DNA of 64,000 bases, from contig NZ_JAUTWQ010000021.1 in the NCBI RefSeq assembly GCF_046719735.1, positions 4,119 through 68,118 of the forward strand, in the 5' to 3' direction. The stretch is from Halobacillus_B rhizosphaerae. GTDB taxonomy: Bacteria; Bacillota; Bacilli; Bacillales; Halobacillaceae. The notes beneath the pieces were generated by a model, which searched no databases, was not told the DNA's origin, and saw only the letters and a list, made by a program, of their open reading frames with translations. Numbering within the stretch: the stretch's first letter is position 1; each line of letters opens with the position of its first letter. Shown one piece after another: positions 18,882 to 27,623 of the stretch. The position numbers were made by a program, and so were the translations under genes.

Positions 18882-20588
18882 TTACATCACTTCCTCCTGT
18901 TGAGATTGGTACACCTCTCTATAATAGGAACTGTCTGTGAGCAGCTCTTCGTGCGTCCCGTTTGCAATAATTTCTCCTTGCCGAAGGACAAGAATTTTAT
19001 CTGCAGCTTTTAAAGAGCTTATTTTTTGAGCCACCATAAACACCGTACATTCCTTTTGCTTTAATGCTTTCAATAAAAGCGCTTCCGTTTGGGCATCAAG
19101 CGCACTCGTACTATCATCCAGAATTAAAATTTTCGGCTCCCGGACTAGAGCACGAGCTATAGAAAGCCGCTGCTTCTGACCGCCAGAAAAGGTAATACCC
19201 TTCTGACCAAGCTGTGTTTCATAACCTTGCGGCAGGCTGGTTACGAAAGAATGAATTTGGGCCGTTTTTGCTGCCTCAATAATCTCTTCTTCCTTAGCGT
19301 GTTCTTTCCCCCAGGCAATATTGTCACGTACGCTGCCAGAAAAAAGGTGGATTTCCTGAGGAACGAGACTAATTTGCTTTCTTAAGGATTTTACTTCTAA
19401 TTCACTGATTGTAAATTGGTCAAAATAAATTTCTCCTGCCTGCTTTTCGTAAAGACGCGGAATTAAATGAAGCAAAGCTGTTTTTCCAGAACCCGTTTCT
19501 CCGAGTATTCCTATCGTTTCCCCTGCATTGGCATAAAAGGAAACATCCTTTAAAGTGATGGTATTTTCAAAAGCGAAAGATACATTTCGAAAGCTCACTT
19601 GCCCTGATAATGAATCTAATTTTCCCTCTTCATCTAAATAGGAAGGAGTGTTCTCGTTCAACACCTCACTGATGCGGGTGGCAGAAGCATTCCCCCGGGA
19701 GAAAACCATGATTAAAAATGTGAAGGCAGAGAAGGTAAACATAATTCGCGTGGCGTAATTCACCATAGCCACAACCTCTCCTGCCCGTGCACCACCAGTC
19801 TGCAGCTGGTTTGCGCCAGCCCAAAGTACGATTAAAATTACGGTGTTCATCCCAAGCATAATAACCGGAATAGCAAGCTCCATCAGCCATAAAGCTCGTT
19901 TATTCCTGTCTACTAGGGAGTGATTCACTTCTTTAAAGCGCTCTTCCTCATAACTACCTCGGTTAAATCCTTTAATAAGGCGAATCCCAGCCAGGTTTTC
20001 TCTGATGACCGTATTGACCTTATCTAACCTTTCCTGCACGGATTTAAATAGCTTAACCCCTCTAGATAAAACCCAAATAAGAAAAATGAGCAGCACAGGA
20101 ACCGTCACTACCAGCAGCAAGGCTAACTCAAAATCGACGGAAAAAGCCATCACTAAAGCAAATATAATAAATAATGGAGCCCGAAGAGCAATCCGGACGA
20201 ACATAAAGATGAGATTTTGAATTTGCGTCACATCATTCGTCATTCGGGTGATTAACCCGGGAGTGGAGAAGGCATGAAAGTTCTTACTCGTAAATGCCTG
20301 AACCTTCTTAAAAAGATCCCGTCTGAGATCATATCCTGCTCCCTGGCTAGCATTGGCCGCAAAAAACGAATTCGTAATACCGGCAGTAAAGGCTAATAAA
20401 GAAAGCCCGACAAGGACGCCTCCCCACGTGGCTACGAATGTAAGATCTTTATTTAAAATTCCCTGATCAATAATCTTCCCCATTAACAACGGCTGGACCA
20501 GCTCAACAACCAGTTCTACACCCATCAGTAATAAGGCAATTACGGCGGAAATTTTATATGTATAAACGTAAGAAAATATCGTGCGCAT
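18882..20588 (-). CDS. yfiB: ABC exporter half-transporter with degenerate Walker B (YfiB-like)
   Basis: 568 residues with an N-terminal six-helix domain and a C-terminal ATPase domain: Walker A GETGSGKTA, intact signature FSGGQKQRLSIARAL, and Walker B ILILDDSTSALD, where the catalytic Glu is replaced by Asp. This half provides the good signature motif and a degenerate Walker B, the mirror image of its partner. The pair should form an asymmetric heterodimer in the cytoplasmic membrane. The gene diverges from an HxlR-family regulator gene, which probably controls it. Confidence 0.88.
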   Translation of the reverse strand: MRTIFSYVYTYKISAVIALLLMGVELVVELVQPLLMGKIIDQGILNKDLTFVATWGGVLVGLSLLAFTAGITNSFFAANASQGAGYDLRRDLFKKVQAFTSKNFHAFSTPGLITRMTNDVTQIQNLIFMFVRIALRAPLFIIFALVMAFSVDFELALLLVVTVPVLLIFLIWVLSRGVKLFKSVQERLDKVNTVIRENLAGIRLIKGFNRGSYEEERFKEVNHSLVDRNKRALWLMELAIPVIMLGMNTVILIVLWAGANQLQTGGARAGEVVAMVNYATRIMFTFSAFTFLIMVFSRGNASATRISEVLNENTPSYLDEEGKLDSLSGQVSFRNVSFAFENTITLKDVSFYANAGETIGILGETGSGKTALLHLIPRLYEKQAGEIYFDQFTISELEVKSLRKQISLVPQEIHLFSGSVRDNIAWGKEHAKEEEIIEAAKTAQIHSFVTSLPQGYETQLGQKGITFSGGQKQRLSIARALVREPKILILDDSTSALDAQTEALLLKALKQKECTVFMVAQKISSLKAADKILVLRQGEIIANGTHEELLTDSSYYREVYQSQQEEVM

Positions 20589-20707
20589 GATAAATCCTCC
20601 GATGTCTGAAAGTTCCTATAATTATACAGGATACCAGTCTATTAGAGAACTACTTTGGTTTACTGACAAATCATCAACTATCCGAAACAGCGATTCGAAT
20701 ATTAAGA

Positions 20708-20727
20708 TACTTACAAATTTGTAAGTA
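20708..20727. promoter_or_regulatory. Perfect 20-bp palindrome, candidate HxlR-family operator
   Basis: TACTTACAAATTTGTAAGTA is a perfect inverted repeat in the intergenic region between yfiB and the HxlR-type gene. The TACT...AGTA ends match the operator pattern known for HxlR-family regulators such as YodB. It ends one base before the -35 box of the regulator promoter, so binding should block or modulate transcription. Confidence 0.75.
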
Positions 20728-20728
20728 C

Positions 20729-20757
20729 TTGCCGTTATAGGCAAAACCCAATAAAAT
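20729..20757 (+). promoter_or_regulatory. Candidate sigma-A promoter of the HxlR-family gene
   Basis: TTGCCG and TAAAAT are separated by exactly 17 bp, about 115 bp upstream of the regulator start codon and immediately next to the 20-bp palindrome. Both boxes deviate from consensus, as expected of a controlled promoter. Confidence 0.6.
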
Positions 20758-20873
20758 GATAAAAGAAATGTTTTCCATTCTCATGAGGAAAGTAATCCAT
20801 TGAATTCTAAGCTCAGGGAATGATGGAAAGCTATCAAAAACATTGAAAAAATAAATACTATTAGCTGGAGGAG

Positions 20874-21254
20874 ATGAACAGAGTGAGAGAAGCAGAAACA
20901 GGGATTCATATCTCTCTTGAAGTTGTATGCGGGAAGTGGAAGGGACTAATTTTGTGGAAACTGCTGCATAAGGATTTTGTACGATTTAATGAATTGCGGC
21001 GCTCTATTGATGGCAACATCTCTTCTCGAATGCTCTCCCGAGAGTTAACCAAGCTCGTTGAAGATGGTCTAGTAGAAAGGTTGGACCACCAGCAAGTTCC
21101 TCCGAGAGTAGAATATAAAATTACCACTTACGGCAAAACGACCGCCCCTTTCCTAAATATTATGAATCAATGGGGCATGAAGCACAAGAACCTATCCGTT
21201 TCGAAAAAAGAAATGGCAGATCTCATGAACAGCGAGGCAGAATCCAACTATTAA
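20874..21254 (+). CDS. HxlR-family winged-helix transcriptional regulator
   Basis: 126 residues. The HxlR core is clear: VCGKWKGLILWKLL, RFNELRRSIDGNISSRMLSRELTKLVEDGLV and PPRVEYKITTYGKT, with the winged helix in the middle. The YodB/HypR group senses thiol-reactive or oxidising compounds through an N-terminal Cys; a Cys is present here in VVCGKW, though whether it is redox-active is unknown. The gene diverges from the yfiBC exporter operon and a 20-bp palindrome lies between them. The GTG at 20883 is better spaced from GGAGGAG than the ATG at 20874 and may be the true start. Confidence 0.88.
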   Translation: MNRVREAETGIHISLEVVCGKWKGLILWKLLHKDFVRFNELRRSIDGNISSRMLSRELTKLVEDGLVERLDHQQVPPRVEYKITTYGKTTAPFLNIMNQWGMKHKNLSVSKKEMADLMNSEAESNY

Positions 21255-21442
21255 AACTCACGATGAGGCAGCCTGAAACCTTCAGACATAGACCGGGACA
21301 AAGAAGATGTCGCCACTCTAAAACGAACATCCAGGGAAAGAAGTCTCCTTGTATGTCCTACTCAGAATTCGTTGATATTCCCTCCTTCCGCACTCCTTTG
21401 TTTATCCTTAGAGACAAAGCAATAACAGGGGAAAGATCTTAA

Positions 21443-21482
21443 AAAACCCGAACGGTGATAAAGATCATCAGCATTCGGGTTT
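21443..21482. terminator. Bidirectional terminator of the CCGAAC family
   Basis: AAAACCCGAA pairs with TTCGGGTTTT, with a partly paired inner region (CGGTGAT/ATCATC). A-runs and T-runs flank it. It lies between the converging HxlR-type gene and FAD oxidoreductase gene. Confidence 0.85.
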
Positions 21483-21546
21483 TATAATCGCTAAAGATTT
21501 CTTCCCATCTATGGAGAATGAAGTCCTCGCTTCTGACCTAAATCAG

Positions 21547-22782
21547 TTAAGAGGATTTATATAGAGCTTTTTTCTTTAATGGGCGATCTTGATGATAAAG
21601 TTTTAAATCTCCATCTCGATCTTCAGCAACCGCCTTGGAAATTAATTTTGCAAGGAGCATACTATAAACCGTCCCATTATCTCCATACCCTAACAGAGAG
21701 TAACGGTTAGGGTGTTTTTTGTACTCGGCAGCAATTGGCAGACCGTCTACCATCCCCCCATAGAAGGCAGCCGAAAAGAATTCGGGTTCTACGTGGATAT
21801 CAGGAAATAATTCATTAAACTCTTCAAGAAGCCGGTCTCGCTTATGAAGAAGCTTGCTGTCTCTTTCTTCAGCTACGTCCGTGTTTTCATCCAAGCCGCC
21901 AATAATAATCCGGTTATCTTGGGTAGTACGAATATAAATATAAGGTCGGGCAGTTTCCCAAATCAACGTGCGGTTGTACCACGATGAAAAGTCTTCAACG
22001 GGTTTTGTTGTAACGGTATATGTGCTTACAAACCTGGATTTTTTCTCTGGTTTTATCTCTATATTCTCATATCCTGCTGCGTAGATTACTTTCTTCGCTC
22101 TTATTCGTTTGCCCGTAGTCGTCTGAATCACAGACTGTTCTTTTTCATAATGCTCCCCTGTCATTCCAGTGTTTTCATAAATACGGACTCCGCGTTCTTT
22201 AGCATATTTCAATAACCCATGGGTAAAAGTGTAAGGATTCATCTCGGCATCATTCTTCTGATACATGCCCGCTCTCTTCTTAAAAGGATAGTTCGTGCTT
22301 ATTTCCTGCTCGGTCCACCATTCTACCGGAGCACCCCGCTGCTGGAGCCACTGACACTCCTTGTACAGCCTTTCAAGATCCTTTTCATAACTAACATAAT
22401 AAAGGGTATCTCTTCTTGTAAACTCGCTGTCATAATCGATCAGGCTGCATGCCTTTTCAATATCATCAATCGCTTCCTGACAAAGCTGAAGATGCCGGGT
22501 AACATAATCATCACCAAAAATATTCACAAGTTCTGCAAACATTTTTTCACCTGAATATTGCAGGAGACAAGTATTCGTACTTGTACTGCCCAGTCCAGTC
22601 TTTTGTTTTTCTATTAAAACTACATCTAAATGATAATCAGCAAGAAAATAGGCGCATTGAGCCCCAGAACTGCCACCGCCGACTATCAGAACGTCACAGG
22701 TAATATCCTGATCTAAGCTTGGATAATCAGGGATTGACCCCCAAGTAGAAGGCCAATAATAACTGCCCGATTGAAGATTCAT
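21547..22782 (-). CDS. FAD-dependent amine/amino-acid oxidoreductase (DAO family)
   Basis: About 411 residues from the ATG behind AAGGAGTG. The N-terminal dinucleotide-binding motif is DVLIVGGGSSGAQCAYFLAD with the acidic end VVLIEK; the C-terminal FAD segment is YGGMVDGLPIAA then YSLLGYGDNGTVYSML. This is the DadA/GlyOx/gamma-glutamylputrescine-oxidase architecture, which oxidises secondary or primary amines with O2 or a quinone. A typical member is 370-430 residues. The substrate is unknown and no pathway genes adjoin it. Confidence 0.8.
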   Translation of the reverse strand: MNLQSGSYYWPSTWGSIPDYPSLDQDITCDVLIVGGGSSGAQCAYFLADYHLDVVLIEKQKTGLGSTSTNTCLLQYSGEKMFAELVNIFGDDYVTRHLQLCQEAIDDIEKACSLIDYDSEFTRRDTLYYVSYEKDLERLYKECQWLQQRGAPVEWWTEQEISTNYPFKKRAGMYQKNDAEMNPYTFTHGLLKYAKERGVRIYENTGMTGEHYEKEQSVIQTTTGKRIRAKKVIYAAGYENIEIKPEKKSRFVSTYTVTTKPVEDFSSWYNRTLIWETARPYIYIRTTQDNRIIIGGLDENTDVAEERDSKLLHKRDRLLEEFNELFPDIHVEPEFFSAAFYGGMVDGLPIAAEYKKHPNRYSLLGYGDNGTVYSMLLAKLISKAVAEDRDGDLKLYHQDRPLKKKALYKSS

Positions 22783-22913
22783 ACTCTCACACTCCTTATT
22801 GCTCATTTAGCTTAGTATGAGTCTATTCTTTAAGGATATGAGGAAACCCCAAATATAATCTCAGCATACACTGGCGCTCTGATAATCAGTACCTTTATTA
22901 AATGCTATATAAA

Positions 22914-22952
22914 GAGAACCCGAACCAATATTACTCAATGGTCCGGGTTCTC
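22914..22952 (-). terminator. Terminator of the CCGAAC family
   Basis: GAGAACCCGAACCA pairs with TGGTCCGGGTTCTC with one A/C mismatch. It lies about 40 bp beyond the stop of the Gfo/Idh/MocA gene on the minus strand. Confidence 0.75.
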
Positions 22953-22990
22953 GATGAATCAAAATCTGCTTCTTCTTTTTAATTTAATGA

Positions 22991-23977
22991 TCACTTCTGA
23001 TCTGCTGGAAACACGATCCCCATTTGCTCACGAGCTCTATCCAAAATACTGGCCGTGATTAGACTTGCCCGGTGGGAGTTCACGTTAGACTGCTTATCTC
23101 CATTCAAGATTAATTGAATAAATTCTTTGATTTCATAATGCATAGGTGGATAAAGCTGGGAAGAGTCAAAAGCTTCTGTTTTTCCATCATTATAACGAAT
23201 GGTCACGTCACTTGGTTCTGAAATATTAGGAATGATGATGGCCGCCTTCTCTCCTTGTATTTCTGAAGGAGCATACGAATGAATAATTTTGGAATGCATA
23301 ACGACTCCTTCCATCTCTTCATATTGAGCGAGAATACTTCCTTCCCCATCAACTCCGGACTCTAATGGTACCCCATTTGCTTTAATAGCCTGTGGCTGAC
23401 CGAACAGGACCACCATCGGATAAAGCCCATAAACTCCAAGATCCATTATGGAACCATTTGAAAATTCAGGATTAAAAGCATTTAAGATCGTTCCTTCTTT
23501 ATAAGCATCATAACGTGAGGAATATTTACAGAAGTTACCCGTGTAACGTCTGATCGGACCAATTTTATGTAAATTTTCTTGCACATAAGCAAACCCCGGA
23601 TGAAGAGTTGACTTTACAGCCTCCATTAATAAAACACCATGGTGCTGTGCTGCTGCGATCATAGCGGCAGTTTCCTGTTCATTGGAGGCCATAGGCTTCT
23701 CACAAAGCACATGTTTCCCATTGGACATACAAATGATTGCCTGCTCCGCATGAAACGAGTTGGGACTTGCAATGTAAACGGCGTCCACTTCCTCACTCTT
23801 AGCTAAGTCTTCTACAGAAGTGAAGGTTAATGCTGCTCCTTTGCGCCCCGCGAATTCTTTTGCTTTCTCTTCTGTTCTCGAATACACTGCTGTTAATTGA
23901 AAGTCTTCAAGATGGGAAGCTGCTTCAAGCATTTTTTCAGTAATTGTATTTGTGCCAATTATTCCAAATCGGATCAT
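22991..23977 (-). CDS. Gfo/Idh/MocA-family NAD(P)-dependent oxidoreductase
   Basis: 328 residues. An N-terminal Rossmann fold starts FGIIGTNTITEKML and the catalytic-region motif LCEKPMASNEQE carries the conserved EKP lysine. The C-terminal half is the usual alpha/beta substrate domain. Members oxidise or reduce sugars, inositols and related cyclic polyols. The start follows TAGGAGACTG. It is flanked by terminators on both sides and so is monocistronic; the substrate cannot be inferred. Confidence 0.85.
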   Translation of the reverse strand: MIRFGIIGTNTITEKMLEAASHLEDFQLTAVYSRTEEKAKEFAGRKGAALTFTSVEDLAKSEEVDAVYIASPNSFHAEQAIICMSNGKHVLCEKPMASNEQETAAMIAAAQHHGVLLMEAVKSTLHPGFAYVQENLHKIGPIRRYTGNFCKYSSRYDAYKEGTILNAFNPEFSNGSIMDLGVYGLYPMVVLFGQPQAIKANGVPLESGVDGEGSILAQYEEMEGVVMHSKIIHSYAPSEIQGEKAAIIIPNISEPSDVTIRYNDGKTEAFDSSQLYPPMHYEIKEFIQLILNGDKQSNVNSHRASLITASILDRAREQMGIVFPADQK

Positions 23978-24075
23978 TTATTCAGTCTCCTAACGGTAAA
24001 AAGAATAGACCTAGTATAACATGCCTGAGCGAAAAAATAGTAAGAAGCTAGAGGGAAAATCTTTTAATCCAAATG

Positions 24076-24130
24076 AAATCCGAGCGAAGATGAACGATTA
24101 AAGCCATTCTTTCATCAATGCTCGGACTTT
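24076..24130 (-). terminator. Terminator of the CCGAAC family after the SGNH hydrolase gene
   Basis: TCCGAGC pairs with GCTCGGA, with a further GATGAA/TTCATC inner stem. On the minus strand it follows the SGNH hydrolase stop codon by about 45 bp. Confidence 0.7.
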
Positions 24131-24173
24131 TTTGTCTTACCTGAAATCGCCATTTCAAGGATACGGCCAGATT

Positions 24174-24884
24174 CTAACGGTGATGCAGCTTCTTCATCCC
24201 TATTCCGGCAAGAACCTGCTGACCTTTAATTGTCGGATGAACATCTTTAGAGAGAATGTACTCTGGATGGCCCTTAAAAGCCTGATAGGCATTAACTAGG
24301 TCCACATCCGTAAAATGACTGAGCACTTCAATCAACGAAGCATATTGCTTGTTAATATACCTTAGCGGAGTGTTCAGCTTTGCTCCTGCGGCGGGATAAG
24401 GATTATAAATATTATAGACGAGGATCTGCCCATCGGTCAGCTTATTGATCGCTAAGATAGTCGCATAAACATTAAAGATTAGATCCCTTACAACCGGGGC
24501 AACTTCTTCTATCTTGATGTTTTTCAATCCGCCGTTTTTCTTAACGACATTCAAAAGGTCATTTCCTCCAATATAAACAATGACATAATCGGCGTCTTTA
24601 AGGGTGTCTCTAAATACTTTATTTGTGTTGACAGCTTGAAGCAGCTCCGATGAAGTTAAACCAGGGATCCCTAAGTTAGTGACCTCGAGGCCCTTTTCAT
24701 TTCCAATAAGATAAGGAAAAGCTTCCTTAGGAGGCATCTTATTATCCCCTGTTAAATTGTATCCATAAGGAATAGAGTCACCAATGGCTACAAGGTGGCC
24801 TTTGGCAGCTGATACAGTTAAGGGCTGGAAGAATGAAATTAGAAGAAACAATCCAATTAAAACCTTTAATTTATTCACAATCAT
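24174..24884 (-). CDS. Exported SGNH/GDSL-family hydrolase
   Basis: About 236 residues from the internal ATG after GAAAGTGAGACG. A signal peptide (hydrophobic core LIGLFLLISFFQ, ending near VSAAKG) indicates export. SGNH blocks are visible: GDSIPYG (nucleophile Ser), GIPGLTSSEL, YIGGNDLLN, and DVHPT with the catalytic Asp-His pair. Members are esterases, lysophospholipases or O-acetyl polysaccharide esterases. It resembles Bacillus YpmR-type lipases in size and layout. It is monocistronic between two terminators. Confidence 0.85.
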   Translation of the reverse strand: MIVNKLKVLIGLFLLISFFQPLTVSAAKGHLVAIGDSIPYGYNLTGDNKMPPKEAFPYLIGNEKGLEVTNLGIPGLTSSELLQAVNTNKVFRDTLKDADYVIVYIGGNDLLNVVKKNGGLKNIKIEEVAPVVRDLIFNVYATILAINKLTDGQILVYNIYNPYPAAGAKLNTPLRYINKQYASLIEVLSHFTDVDLVNAYQAFKGHPEYILSKDVHPTIKGQQVLAGIGMKKLHHR

Positions 24885-25009
24885 CGTCTCACTTTCGATA
24901 AACACAAGATAAAAGATATGAAATAATGTCCCTTACTGCTCAGTATTCCAGAAACAGCCGGATTCACTCATGTCAGATGCATCCAAAATCATTCACAAAA
25001 AATCCTAGT

Positions 25010-25038
25010 AAAAAAGCAAGACGCATGATGCGCCCTGC
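25010..25038 (-). terminator. Terminator after the CAP-domain lipoprotein gene
   Basis: On the minus strand GCAGGGCGCAT pairs with ATGCGTCTTGC (one mismatch) followed by TTTTTT. It starts 4 bp beyond the stop codon. Confidence 0.85.
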
Positions 25039-25041
25039 CTG

Positions 25042-25767
25042 CTATTTACCTATAAACATCTGAGACCAGTTTGATCCATCAGCCGCATAGCCAACACCAA
25101 TATGCGTTACATTTTTATTCATAATATTTTTGCGGTGTCCTGGGCTATTTAACCAGGCTTTAACTACTTCATCAGGTGTTTGCTGACCTGCAGCAATATT
25201 CTCTTCCGCAATATGATAACTCACTCCAAATTGCTTCATCATTTGAAATGGAGAACCGTAAGTAGGAGAGGTATGGGAGAAATAATTATTCTTGGCCATA
25301 TCGTTCGCTTTCGTTTGCGCGACCTTCGCTACCTGCGGATCAATTTTCAATGCAGAAAGTCCTTGTTTCTTACGAGCTTTATTTGTTAATTGAACCACTT
25401 GCTCCTGAAAAGCTCCATTAACTTGATCTACACGTTCTTTATTTGTATTCGTCTGATCTCCAGACTTTTGATATTTCTCCGCCTGATCAAAGGAATTCGG
25501 GGTTTGGGTCGTACCATTTGGATTCATGCCTTCAAACGGTATATTCGCATCAAAGCGATTTTGTCCAGGAATGACACGGTTAATATCTCCCTGCTGGCGA
25601 TCGCTGTATTGCCCTTCTCGATTGCCATAGTCTTCCGGGCCATAACTTACGGTATTATAGTTCGTTCGGTTACGATCCATAGCACCTTGGTCATTTGTTG
25701 TATTACAAGCTGCAAGCGTCATCATCATGATGACAGCTGAAAATATTGAAAGTACACCTTTTTTCAT
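25042..25767 (-). CDS. CAP-domain (SCP/PR1-like) lipoprotein, YkwD-like
   Basis: About 241 residues from the ATG behind AGGAGG. The signal peptide ends in the lipobox LAAC, so the protein is predicted to be membrane-anchored outside the cell. A Gln/Asn/Asp/Tyr-rich low-complexity linker of about 100 residues follows. The C-terminal CAP domain has LTNKARKKQGLSAL, YFSHTSPTYGSPFQMM, IAEENIA and WLNSPGHRKNIMN. Bacillus YkwD and the spore coat-associated SafA/YhcN-like proteins share parts of this layout; the biochemical role of bacterial CAP domains is largely unknown. Confidence 0.85.
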   Translation of the reverse strand: MKKGVLSIFSAVIMMMTLAACNTTNDQGAMDRNRTNYNTVSYGPEDYGNREGQYSDRQQGDINRVIPGQNRFDANIPFEGMNPNGTTQTPNSFDQAEKYQKSGDQTNTNKERVDQVNGAFQEQVVQLTNKARKKQGLSALKIDPQVAKVAQTKANDMAKNNYFSHTSPTYGSPFQMMKQFGVSYHIAEENIAAGQQTPDEVVKAWLNSPGHRKNIMNKNVTHIGVGYAADGSNWSQMFIGK

Positions 25768-26003
25768 GTTAGTCCTCCTATACGAATGATCATAGTTAAT
25801 ATTTGCATTGAGCATGATATTATCCTTAGGAGAACGTTCCATTTTTTTCACTCTCAAAGCGGAGAGTTACCGATAAGGATAGCAAAACAAATACTAAATA
25901 AAAGAAGGTTATTCATTCATCAGAGAAACTTGACCCAAAAAAAGGGAAACAAACCTTACGTCCTGTGTATCATCAAGAAATCCCGCTCATGTTAGGCAGA
26001 AAA

Positions 26004-26050
26004 AAAACCGAACGATGAAGGTGTGTTAATCTCTTCATCGCTCGGGTTTA
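26004..26050 (-). terminator. Terminator of the CCGAAC family after the aldehyde dehydrogenase gene
   Basis: ACCGAACGATGAAG pairs with CTTCATCGCTCGGGT with one mismatch, with A-runs and T-runs outside. It lies about 110 bp beyond the last gene of the putative ectoine degradation operon on the minus strand. Confidence 0.8.
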
Positions 26051-26162
26051 TTAATGGCTAATAAACTTTTGTCCCAGCATATTTATTTATATGAAGAAGC
26101 CGATTCTTTACCGGAATCTCTTTTCTCTGGATCTTAATATTGCCTATCCTCTTTTTTCCCAA

Positions 26163-27611
26163 TTAAAGCATATTCTCTTGCAAGCGGAAGCAGACTACTT
26201 TTTGTTCCGTCATCGACTCCATGGCATATCGGATCCCTTCCCGGCCAATGCCTGAACCTTTCGTGCCGCCAAATGGCATGGCATCAATTCGATAATCACT
26301 GCTGTCATTGATCATAATGCCGCCTACATTCATGTGCTTGATCGTGTAGAATGCGTGGTTAATATTACTAGTGAAAACACCTGCCTGCAAACCATAATTA
26401 ACGTCATTAGAGCGCTCGACAGCTTCTGCAAGGTTCTCCACTGCCTGAATGAGAACGACAGGGCCGAAGATTTCATCCACGGCTATTTTCGCCTTAGAAG
26501 GGACGTGTGTGAGTACAGTAGGATAATAAAAAGCTCCTGACCTCTTCCCACCTGCTTCTACTTTAGCGCCCTCTGCCACCGCTTCGTTCACCCAAGCTTC
26601 AACACGCTCAGCTTCATGCTGATTAATCATTGGTCCGACATCTGTCAATTCATCCATTTTGTCCCCAACATTTAATTCCAGAGTACGGCTGACAAATGTA
26701 TCAAGAAAGCTTGGATATAGTTCCTTTTCAACATAAATCCGCTGAACACCTATACAGTTCTGACCCACTGCAGAGAACGCACCGGACACACAGGATTGCA
26801 CAGCGTCATGAAGATCAGCATCTTTCAAGACAATTACCGGCGAATTTGAGCCTAGCTCCATGCTGACTTTTTTCGTTCCTGCTCTTTGCGAAATCCGTTC
26901 TCCTGCAGCTGAACCACCCGTAAAGGAAACCATCTGCACAGCGGGATGGGTCACGAGCGTTTCTCCAATCTCCCTCCCAGAGCCGGTAATGACTGATAAG
27001 AAACCTTCTGGTAAACCAGCTTCTGTGAACGCTTCCGCTAACAGCAGCGCACTAAGCGGAGTTACGGAGGCAGGCTTTACTACAATCGCATTTCCAGAGG
27101 CAATGGCTGGGCCGATCTTGTGAGCAACTAAATTTAACGGGTCATTAAAAGGCGTAATCGCTCCAATCACACCGATAGGAAACCTGTAATGGTATCCTAC
27201 TCGATTTTCACTGCCTTCATTTTGATCGAAATTTATCGTTTCCCCATTCATTCTACGGGCTTCTTCTGCACTAATTTGAATCGTTTGAGTCGCCCGCTTC
27301 ACTTCTCCTCGAGCTTCATTAATCGTTTTACTGCCTTCTGAAGCAATCGTTTCAGCAAAAGTCTCAGCATGCTGTTTCATATAATCGACGACCCGGTATA
27401 AAATGCGCATCCTTTCATGAGCTGGCCATACTTGCGTATGACGGTAAGTACGATCGGCTTTTTCAATTGCCTCAGTCATATCTTTTTTTGTAGCTGAGGG
27501 TACAGTTGCGATCGGCTCATTGTTTTGAGGATTACGCACCTCGAATGTTTCATCCGTAGACACCCATTTTCCGCCTAACAACATTTTTACTGCTTTTACC
27601 TTAGTGTGCAT
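26163..27611 (-). CDS. NAD(P)-dependent aldehyde dehydrogenase, last gene of the putative ectoine degradation operon
   Basis: 482 residues of a standard aldehyde dehydrogenase: TPFNDPLNLVAHKIGPA, KPASVTPLSA, VSFTGGSAAGERI, ELGSNSPVIV with the general-base Glu, and SAVGQNCIGVQRIYV with the catalytic Cys. The start follows GAGGAGGG and is 12 bp after the homoserine dehydrogenase gene. In the known ectoine pathway the final enzyme (DoeC) oxidises aspartate semialdehyde to aspartate; this gene holds the equivalent place, so I infer the same or a related aldehyde. Sequence alone does not fix the substrate. A terminator follows. Confidence 0.85.
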   Translation of the reverse strand: MHTKVKAVKMLLGGKWVSTDETFEVRNPQNNEPIATVPSATKKDMTEAIEKADRTYRHTQVWPAHERMRILYRVVDYMKQHAETFAETIASEGSKTINEARGEVKRATQTIQISAEEARRMNGETINFDQNEGSENRVGYHYRFPIGVIGAITPFNDPLNLVAHKIGPAIASGNAIVVKPASVTPLSALLLAEAFTEAGLPEGFLSVITGSGREIGETLVTHPAVQMVSFTGGSAAGERISQRAGTKKVSMELGSNSPVIVLKDADLHDAVQSCVSGAFSAVGQNCIGVQRIYVEKELYPSFLDTFVSRTLELNVGDKMDELTDVGPMINQHEAERVEAWVNEAVAEGAKVEAGGKRSGAFYYPTVLTHVPSKAKIAVDEIFGPVVLIQAVENLAEAVERSNDVNYGLQAGVFTSNINHAFYTIKHMNVGGIMINDSSDYRIDAMPFGGTKGSGIGREGIRYAMESMTEQKVVCFRLQENML

Positions 27612-27623
27612 GAAGAACCCTCC

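Noticed and set aside
21170..21442. Frame overlapping the end of the HxlR-type gene and running on to the terminator
   Set aside because: It overlaps the HxlR coding end out of frame, has no ribosome binding site and no domain; the 170 bp after the regulator look non-coding.
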